NCBI GenBank assembly: GCA_018675825.1
Contig: JABGXK010000177.1
Coordinates: forward strand, 1 to 11,636
Source of the DNA: Flavobacteriales bacterium
GTDB lineage: Bacteria > Bacteroidota > Bacteroidia > Flavobacteriales > BACL11
DNA: 11,636 nt
Direction of reading: 5' to 3'
Shown here piece after piece: positions 7,005 through 11,636 of this stretch. The stretch's first letter is position 1. Every line of letters begins with the position of its first letter. A model generated the notes under the pieces. That model saw nothing but the letters and a program-made list of their open reading frames with translations. It was not told where the DNA came from and did no database searches. The position numbers were made by a program, and so were the translations under genes.

Positions 7005-7715
7005 ATGCAAACAATTAATAAATATTTATTAATTTTTACTATTCTTCTAAGCCCATTTACCTCTATTGGACAGAGGTTTAAAAAACCTCAGAACCTAGTT
7101 AAGTATGATTTTAAAAAACTACATTTTGGATTTACTTTAGGAATAAATGCATTAAATTTTAATGTTCAAAAAAGCAATAACAGCTTAAATAATGACACCT
7201 TATTATCAATACTTGCTCAAAATCAAAAAGGGTTTAATCTAGGAATTGTATCTAACCTAAGATTAGGAAGATATACTGATTTAAGATTTATTCCAACACT
7301 TGTATTTGGAGAAAGAATCTTAGATTATAGATTTAATGAAACCAATAATCTAACTATTAATAGTAAAAGAATAGAATCAACATTAATTGATTTTCCAATA
7401 TATATTAAATACAAATCTGCTAGATACAATAATTTTAGAACATATCTCTTATGTGGAGTCAAGTATAGTCTAGATATTGCCTCACAGTATAAAATTGATG
7501 ACGAAGGACAAGAACTTGTTAAACTTAATAATCATGACTTGATGATTGAAGGGGGTTTTGGTATTGATTTCTATTTACAATATTTTAAATTCTCTCCACA
7601 AATAAAAATTTCTCACGGATTAATAAATATTTTATCTAAAGATAAAACTGTTTATACAGAAACAATTAACAATCTTAAAACAAGTGTCTGGATGCTATCT
7701 TTTACTTTTGAATAA
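7005..7715 (+). CDS. porT: PorT-family type IX secretion outer-membrane protein
   Basis: A 236-residue protein with a Sec signal peptide (hydrophobic YLLIFTILLSPFTSIG, probable cleavage before Gln23) and a mature part rich in alternating aromatic/polar beta-strand segments, as expected of a small outer-membrane beta-barrel. The post-cleavage segment RFKKPQNLVKYDFKKLHFGF, then TLGIN, and later LIDFPIYIKYKSAR and YLLCGVKYSLD, match what I know of PorT/SprT, required for protein secretion and gliding through the type IX system. The last residue is aromatic-acidic (FTFE) after a final amphipathic strand, typical of outer-membrane barrels. Position right after ubiE and before a convergent SpoU-type methylase is the arrangement I associate with flavobacterial porT. 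It ends 8 bp before the convergent stop. Other T9SS genes are not in this window. Confidence 0.82.
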   Translation: MQTINKYLLIFTILLSPFTSIGQRFKKPQNLVKYDFKKLHFGFTLGINALNFNVQKSNNSLNNDTLLSILAQNQKGFNLGIVSNLRLGRYTDLRFIPTLVFGERILDYRFNETNNLTINSKRIESTLIDFPIYIKYKSARYNNFRTYLLCGVKYSLDIASQYKIDDEGQELVKLNNHDLMIEGGFGIDFYLQYFKFSPQIKISHGLINILSKDKTVYTETINNLKTSVWMLSFTFE

Positions 7716-7723
7716 AAAATTTC

Positions 7724-8467
7724 TTATTTATTGCAGAACTGATAAAGCAATATACTAGTTGCAGTAGCTACATTTAGAGACTCTGCCCTTCCTCCAATGT
7801 TTTTAATACTTATTTTTTTATCTACAAAAGATTCAACCTGACTAGATATACCATGAGATTCATTTCCCATAATAATAAATGAATCCTCCTCAATAGAAAG
7901 ATTTTTGATATTTTCTCCTTTAAGAAAGGATCCGTATACAGTTCTTTTATAAGGCATCTCACTAAAGAACTTCATTAAATCCATATATATTATATTTACT
8001 ATAAATAAAGATCCCATAGATGATTGCACAACTTTAGAATTAAATCTATCAACAGAATCTGCAGAACAAATAATATTTGAAATATTAAACCAATCACATA
8101 GCCTTATGATTGTTCCAAAATTTCCTGGATCATTAATATTATCTAAGATTAATGTCACTCCAGTTAAATCATCATAATTAAATTTAGAAGGGATAATATT
8201 TACAATAGCTAAAACATGATTTGGTGTTTTAAGATTACTAATTATTTCAAGTTCATTGATAGTTAATACTTTATAAACGAATGAGCCAAGAATTGAATTA
8301 TTTAAATCTATCCATTTCTGAGTGGCATAAATACATTTAATAGACATCTTTGATGATAAAAGTTCTTTAACTATCTTGTCACCTTCAACAATAAATTGAG
8401 ATTCACTAATCCTATTCTTCTTTAATTGGAGTGATTTAATCTGTTTAATTTGATTCTTAGTTAACAT
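7724..8467 (-). CDS. SpoU/TrmH-family RNA 2'-O-methyltransferase
   Basis: A 247-residue SPOUT-superfamily methyltransferase expected to 2'-O-methylate a ribose in rRNA or tRNA using SAM. The N-terminal third (about residues 1-95) is the RNA-binding substrate domain, with FIVEGDKIVKELL near residue 25. The knotted catalytic domain shows motif 1 DNINDPGNFGTIIR (109-122) ending in catalytic Arg122, motif 2 IIMGNESHGI (198-207), and motif 3 ESLNVATATSILLY (229-242) with Asn232. The exact target (RlmB-like 23S G2251 or another site) cannot be decided from sequence. I chose the ATG at 8467 because family members begin with a phrase like MLTKNQIKQIKSLQ; the in-frame TTG at 8485 would add six residues without family support. 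Transcribed toward porT and divergent from fba. Confidence 0.9.
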   Translation of the reverse strand: MLTKNQIKQIKSLQLKKNRISESQFIVEGDKIVKELLSSKMSIKCIYATQKWIDLNNSILGSFVYKVLTINELEIISNLKTPNHVLAIVNIIPSKFNYDDLTGVTLILDNINDPGNFGTIIRLCDWFNISNIICSADSVDRFNSKVVQSSMGSLFIVNIIYMDLMKFFSEMPYKRTVYGSFLKGENIKNLSIEEDSFIIMGNESHGISSQVESFVDKKISIKNIGGRAESLNVATATSILLYQFCNK

Positions 8468-8532
8468 AATATTTATTAAATTCAATTATATGAAATTATT
8501 ATAAAAAAGAGGTGTCATTTAGAACAATATTC

Positions 8533-8540
8533 TAATTTTG
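8533..8540 (+). promoter_or_regulatory. Bacteroidota -7 promoter element (TAnnTTTG)
   Basis: TAATTTTG, followed by C, matches the Bacteroidota -7 consensus exactly. It lies 22 nt before the aldolase ATG, nearly the same spacing as the element at 4058. An imperfect -33 candidate (CATTTAG, 8516-8522) is present about where TTTG is expected. It likely drives fba-accD. Confidence 0.6.
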
Positions 8541-8562
8541 CTAAAACAATTACATTAAAAAA

Positions 8563-9630
8563 ATGACTAAATTTCAAAATGGGGTTCTAACCGGAGAACT
8601 TGTTCAAAAACTTTTTAAAGATGCAAAAGAAAATTTATATGCTCTTCCAGCTGTTAACGTTACAAGTACATCTACTGTAAATGCTGTTCTAGAAACAGCA
8701 TCAGAAATGAATTCTGCAGTAATTATTCAATTCTCTGCTGGAGGCTGTCAGTTTTTTGCAGGAAAAAGTCTAAATAATGATGATCATACTGCTGCTATTG
8801 CTGGTGGAATTTCTGGAGCTATGCATATTCATCAAATGGCTAAACTCTATAATGCAAGTGTTATTTTACATACAGATCACTGTGCAAGAAAATTACTTCC
8901 TTGGATAGACGGATTACTAGATGCAGGTGAAGATTTTTATAAGCAACAAGGAATTCCTTTATACAGCTCTCACATGATTGATCTTTCAGATGAACCTATT
9001 ATTGATAATATAGAAACTTGTAAAGTCTATCTTGAAAGAATGAGTAAAATAGGTATGACATTAGAAATAGAACTAGGCGTAACTGGAGGCGAAGAAGATG
9101 GTGTAGATAATACAAACATTGATAGCAGTAAGCTATATACACAGCCTGATGAAGTTGCATATGCATATGCTGAACTAATGAAAATTAGTGATAAATTTAC
9201 AATTGCTGCAGCTTTTGGAAATGTACATGGTGTTTATAGACCAGGAAATGTTAAATTAACACCTAAAATTTTAGATAATTCACAAAAGCATGTTCAGGAA
9301 AAGTTTAATACTGAAGAAAAACCAATAAATTTTGTTTTTCATGGGGGTTCAGGATCATCTTTTGATGAAATTAGAGAAGCAATATCATATGGGGCAATAA
9401 AAATGAATATTGATACTGATTTACAATGGGGTTTTACTACTGGAATTAGAGATTATTTTCTTAAGTATAATGATTATATAAAAGAGCAAATTGGAAATCC
9501 AGAAGGTGATAATCTTCCAAATAAAAAATATTATGATCCAAGAAAATATCTAAGAGAAGGAGAAATTACATTTAAAAATAGATTACTAAAAGCATTTAAA
9601 GATTTAAATAATATAAATAAGAATAAATAG
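8563..9630 (+). CDS. fbaA: Class II fructose-bisphosphate aldolase
   Basis: A 355-residue zinc-dependent class IIA aldolase, interconverting fructose 1,6-bisphosphate with dihydroxyacetone phosphate and glyceraldehyde 3-phosphate in glycolysis/gluconeogenesis. The active site maps onto the E. coli enzyme with a constant offset of four residues: HTDHCARK gives catalytic Asp105 and zinc ligand His106, LEIELGVTGGEEDGVDN gives Glu170, NVHGVYRPGNVKL gives zinc ligand His222, and FHGGSGSS gives zinc ligand His260. The phosphate-binding NIDTDLQW segment follows at 282-289. Length is normal for the class, so the gene is intact. It starts 22 nt after an exact TAnnTTTG element and is followed 2 nt after its TAG stop by accD, implying co-transcription. 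Confidence 0.97.
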   Translation: MTKFQNGVLTGELVQKLFKDAKENLYALPAVNVTSTSTVNAVLETASEMNSAVIIQFSAGGCQFFAGKSLNNDDHTAAIAGGISGAMHIHQMAKLYNASVILHTDHCARKLLPWIDGLLDAGEDFYKQQGIPLYSSHMIDLSDEPIIDNIETCKVYLERMSKIGMTLEIELGVTGGEEDGVDNTNIDSSKLYTQPDEVAYAYAELMKISDKFTIAAAFGNVHGVYRPGNVKLTPKILDNSQKHVQEKFNTEEKPINFVFHGGSGSSFDEIREAISYGAIKMNIDTDLQWGFTTGIRDYFLKYNDYIKEQIGNPEGDNLPNKKYYDPRKYLREGEITFKNRLLKAFKDLNNINKNK

Positions 9631-9632
9631 TA

Positions 9633-10478
9633 ATGGATTGGTTTAAAAGAATAAAAGAAGGAATTACCACTAAAACTCATCAAAAAAAGGAAACTCCAGA
9701 TGGACTTTGGGAAAAGTGTCCAAAATGTAAAACTATCATTTCCAATGATGAATTTATAGAAAATCTATCAGTATGTCAAAAATGTCATTATCATCATAGA
9801 ATAGAATCAATAGAATATTTTAAGATTTTATTTGATAATAATAAATTTAAAGAATTAGATAAAAGCCTAGTATCTGCTGATCCACTAAAATTTGTAGATA
9901 AAAAAAAATATTCTGACAGACTTAAAAAAATACAAGAAAAAACAGGATTAAAAGATGCAATTAGAACTGGATATGGTAAAATGAATAAGGAGAATGTTGT
10001 TATCGCTTCTATGGATTTTAGTTTTATTGGAGGTTCAATGGGATCGGTAGTTGGAGAAAAGATATCAAGAGCCATTGATTATTCAAATAATAAAAAAATA
10101 CCACTAATAATAATTTCAAAATCTGGTGGTGCAAGAATGATGGAGGCTGCTATCTCACTAATGCAATTAGCAAAAACTTCAGCAAAATTAGCTCAATTAG
10201 ATGAAAATAATGTTCCATATATATCTCTTCTTACTGACCCAACATTTGGTGGAGCAACAGCATCATTTTCAATGCTTGGAGATTTAAATATAGCAGAACC
10301 AAACGCTCTAATTGGATTTGCAGGTCCAAGAGTTGTTAAAGAAACTATTGGGGAAGACCTTCCAGAAGGATTCCAAACATCTGAATTTCTTAAAGAACAT
10401 GGTTTTATTGATTTAATTGTTCACAGAAAAAATCTTAAAGAAAAATTAAGCCAAATACTACGAATGATTAGCAAGTAA
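9633..10478 (+). CDS. accD: Acetyl-CoA carboxylase carboxyltransferase subunit beta
   Basis: A 281-residue beta subunit of the acetyl-CoA carboxylase carboxyltransferase, which with AccA transfers the carboxyl group from carboxybiotin to acetyl-CoA to give malonyl-CoA, the committing step of fatty-acid synthesis. An N-terminal four-cysteine zinc ribbon is complete (CPKC, Cys29/Cys32; CQKC, Cys48/Cys51). The crotonase-fold core shows GGSMGSVVGEKI (133-144), the oxyanion/biotin-side loop SKSGGARMMEAA (162-173), LTDPTFGGATASF (200-212) and GFAGPRVV near 228-235, ending with LPEGFQTSEFL and HGFIDLIVHR. Length is typical. It lies 2 nt after fbaA, a pairing I associate with Bacteroidota. No convincing intrinsic terminator follows; only the palindrome at 10487 lies in the next gap. 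Confidence 0.97.
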   Translation: MDWFKRIKEGITTKTHQKKETPDGLWEKCPKCKTIISNDEFIENLSVCQKCHYHHRIESIEYFKILFDNNKFKELDKSLVSADPLKFVDKKKYSDRLKKIQEKTGLKDAIRTGYGKMNKENVVIASMDFSFIGGSMGSVVGEKISRAIDYSNNKKIPLIIISKSGGARMMEAAISLMQLAKTSAKLAQLDENNVPYISLLTDPTFGGATASFSMLGDLNIAEPNALIGFAGPRVVKETIGEDLPEGFQTSEFLKEHGFIDLIVHRKNLKEKLSQILRMISK

Positions 10479-10486
10479 TTTATTTG

Positions 10487-10500
10487 TATGATTAATCATA
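10487..10500. repeat. 14-bp perfect palindrome upstream of rpsO
   Basis: TATGATTAATCATA is a perfect 14-bp palindrome in the gap between accD and rpsO. Its right edge is 18 bp before the rpsO -7 element, so it overlaps the expected -33 region, where an operator could act. It is followed by TTTT but is too AT-rich for a convincing terminator. Chance occurrence in AT-rich DNA is a real alternative. Confidence 0.3.
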
Positions 10501-10518
10501 TTTTAACAAAACTTTTAT

Positions 10519-10526
10519 TAAATTTG
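10519..10526 (+). promoter_or_regulatory. Bacteroidota -7 promoter element (TAnnTTTG) for rpsO
   Basis: TAAATTTG followed by CA is an exact TAnnTTTG match, 34 nt before the rpsO ATG at 10561. The leader would be about 28 nt, A-rich and without a Shine-Dalgarno sequence. No good -33 TTTG is seen at the expected distance. Confidence 0.65.
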
Positions 10527-10560
10527 CAGCCCAAATTAGATATTGATAATAATAAAAATA

Positions 10561-10824
10561 ATGAGTAACATAATTAAAAAAGATATTTTTAAAAAATACG
10601 GTAGCAGTGAAAAAGATTCTGGATCTGTATATAGCCAAGTAGCATTATTTACTTCACGAATTCAACACCTAACTGATCATCTGAAAAACAATCATAAAGA
10701 TTACGGGACTCAGAAATCATTACAAATAATGGTAGGTAAAAGAAGAAAACTACTTGATTATCTAATGAATAAAGATGTTGTTAAATATAGAGAACTTGTT
10801 AAAGATCTTAAATTAAGAAAATAA
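10561..10824 (+). CDS. rpsO: 30S ribosomal protein S15
   Basis: An 87-residue ribosomal protein S15, which binds the three-way junction of the central domain of 16S rRNA early in 30S assembly. The all-helical signature is clear: KYGSSEKDSGSVYSQVALFT, then SRIQHLTDHLKNNHKDYGT, QKSLQIMVGKRRKLLDYL and a basic C-terminal tail KLRK. Length is close to the 89 residues usual for bacteria. I chose the ATG at 10561 (MSNIIKKDIF); an upstream in-frame TTG at 10543 would add six residues that the family does not have. It has its own promoter element, follows accD after 82 bp, and is followed by an intrinsic terminator and then pnp, the rpsO-pnp order that is common across bacteria. Confidence 0.96.
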   Translation: MSNIIKKDIFKKYGSSEKDSGSVYSQVALFTSRIQHLTDHLKNNHKDYGTQKSLQIMVGKRRKLLDYLMNKDVVKYRELVKDLKLRK

Positions 10825-10840
10825 CATTTAATTAAAATGA

Positions 10841-10867
10841 GGCAATAAATTATTGCCTTTTTTATTT
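10841..10867 (+). terminator. Intrinsic terminator between rpsO and pnp
   Basis: GGCAAT-AAATT-ATTGCC forms a 6-bp stem with a 5-nt loop (two further A-T pairs could extend it), followed directly by TTTTTTATTTT and preceded by an A-rich stretch. It begins 16 nt after the rpsO stop. It is the clearest intrinsic terminator in the window. Because pnp starts 17 nt beyond the T-tract with no evident promoter between, some read-through seems likely. Confidence 0.8.
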
Positions 10868-10884
10868 TATACACAAAAATTACA

Positions 10885-11636
10885 ATGATTAAAGAAGAAA
10901 AAGAAATAATAAAGTTAGAAGATGGAAGAGAAATAATCCTAACAACAGGAAAATTAGCAAAACAAGCCCACGGATCGGTAGAAGTAAGAATGGGAAATAC
11001 ACATATTTTAGCTACAGTAGTATCAAGCTTTGAAGCTAGAGAAGGAGTAGATTTTTTACCACTTACAGTAGATTATAGAGAGAAATTTTCAGCTGACGGA
11101 AGATTCCCAGGAGGATTCTTAAAAAGAGAAGCAAGACCAACTGACCAAGAAATCTTGGTAATGCGCTTGGTAGATAGAATATTAAGACCAATGTTTCCTA
11201 GTGATTACCATGCTGAGGTACAAATTATGATTTCTTTAAACTCACATGACCCAAATGTAAAACCTGATGCTCTAGCTGCACTTGCTGCATCAACAGCAAT
11301 AGCAATTTCTGATATTCCATTTAATGGACCTATTTCAGAATGTAGAGTAGCAAGAATTGATGGAAGTTTTATGATCAACCCATCATCAGAACAATTAGCA
11401 AATGCTGATATTGACCTTATGGTTGGTGCATCAGCTGATAGTGTAGCTATGGTTGAAGGTGAAATGAATGAAGTATCAGAAGCTGAAATGATAGAGGCAA
11501 TTAAAATTGGACATGAAGCTATTAAAGCACAGTGTGCAGCACAAGTAAATTTAGCTGCTAAAGTAAGTGCCTCTTCAGAAAAAAGAGAATACAACCATGA
11601 AACACATGATGAACAATTAAAAGAAAGAATAAACAA
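10885..11636 (+). CDS. pnp: Polynucleotide phosphorylase, 5' part
   Basis: The first 250 codons of polynucleotide phosphorylase, running off the end of the window with no stop; the full enzyme is about 700 residues. PNPase is a trimeric 3'-5' exoribonuclease that degrades RNA using phosphate. This part covers the first RNase PH domain and the start of the helical linker. Recognisable stretches are TGKLAKQAHGSVEVRMGNT near residues 22-40, LPLTVDYREKFSADGRFPGGF (near 58-78), KREARPTDQEILVMRLVDRI with LRPMFP after it (near 80-105), and MVEGEMNEVSEAEM (near 191-204). The catalytic second RNase PH domain and the KH and S1 domains lie beyond the window. The ATG is preceded by an A-rich leader lacking a Shine-Dalgarno sequence and sits just after the rpsO terminator. 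Confidence 0.95.
   Translation, partial: MIKEEKEIIKLEDGREIILTTGKLAKQAHGSVEVRMGNTHILATVVSSFEAREGVDFLPLTVDYREKFSADGRFPGGFLKREARPTDQEILVMRLVDRILRPMFPSDYHAEVQIMISLNSHDPNVKPDALAALAASTAIAISDIPFNGPISECRVARIDGSFMINPSSEQLANADIDLMVGASADSVAMVEGEMNEVSEAEMIEAIKIGHEAIKAQCAAQVNLAAKVSASSEKREYNHETHDEQLKERIN

Noticed and set aside
8468..8485. Six-residue N-terminal extension of the SpoU methylase from a TTG start
   Set aside because: The ATG at 8467 gives the family-typical MLTKNQIK start; the extension is unsupported.
8483..8490. TATAATTG on the minus strand as promoter of the SpoU methylase gene
   Set aside because: One mismatch to TAnnTTTG, no -33 box, and such matches are frequent in this AT-rich DNA, so I did not list it as a feature.
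10543..10560. Upstream TTG start for rpsO
   Set aside because: It would add six residues absent from S15 proteins; the ATG at 10561 gives the normal length.
11205..11636. Long minus-strand open frame at the right edge, Ala/Ser/Ile-rich
   Set aside because: The plus strand here encodes unmistakable PNPase; the antisense frame stays open because of the codon bias of pnp.

Overview
This window is very AT-rich, densely packed chromosomal DNA that looks like a Bacteroidota genome, most likely a small-genome member of Flavobacteriales. Four things point that way. It carries a PorT-type subunit of the type IX secretion system, which is confined to this phylum. It has three TAnnTTTG promoter elements, the Bacteroidota sigma-70 -7 motif, each just upstream of a gene. 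Starts lack Shine-Dalgarno sequences and sit in A-rich leaders. The gene neighbourhoods (serA-DUF1015, ubiE-porT-SpoU methylase, fba-accD, rpsO-pnp) are ones I associate with this phylum. No rRNA, tRNA, insertion sequence, CRISPR array or phage gene is visible, and no stretch above 300 bases lacks a gene.

Layout. Positions 1-3642 hold a tightly stitched plus-strand operon: the 3' end of serA (phosphoglycerate dehydrogenase), a DUF1015 protein, a YggS/PLPBP-type pyridoxal-phosphate protein, RidA (enamine deaminase) and a MeaB/ArgK GTPase. Their junctions range from a 1-nt overlap to a 1-nt gap. A small minus-strand gene (3639-3974) encodes a secreted repeat protein that I recognise as DUF6150 (septoil-knot type). 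From a promoter at 4058 a second plus-strand operon runs to 7715: class I aminotransferase, PfkB-type heptose-phosphate kinase, menaquinone methyltransferase UbiE/MenG and PorT. A minus-strand SpoU-family RNA methyltransferase (7724-8467) converges on it. A third unit (promoter 8533) encodes class II fructose-bisphosphate aldolase and AccD. A fourth (promoter 10519) encodes ribosomal protein S15, then an intrinsic terminator, then the beginning of polynucleotide phosphorylase, which runs off the window.

Functional reading. Most of the window is housekeeping: serine synthesis, aminotransfer, menaquinone, glycolysis, fatty-acid initiation, translation and RNA decay. The least understood parts are the DUF1015 protein inside the serine/PLP operon and the DUF6150 repeat protein. 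The operon joining serA, DUF1015, yggS and ridA reads like serine synthesis plus PLP and enamine housekeeping, but that is inference from adjacency. I found no convincing sign of a novel defence, mobile or RNA-based system.
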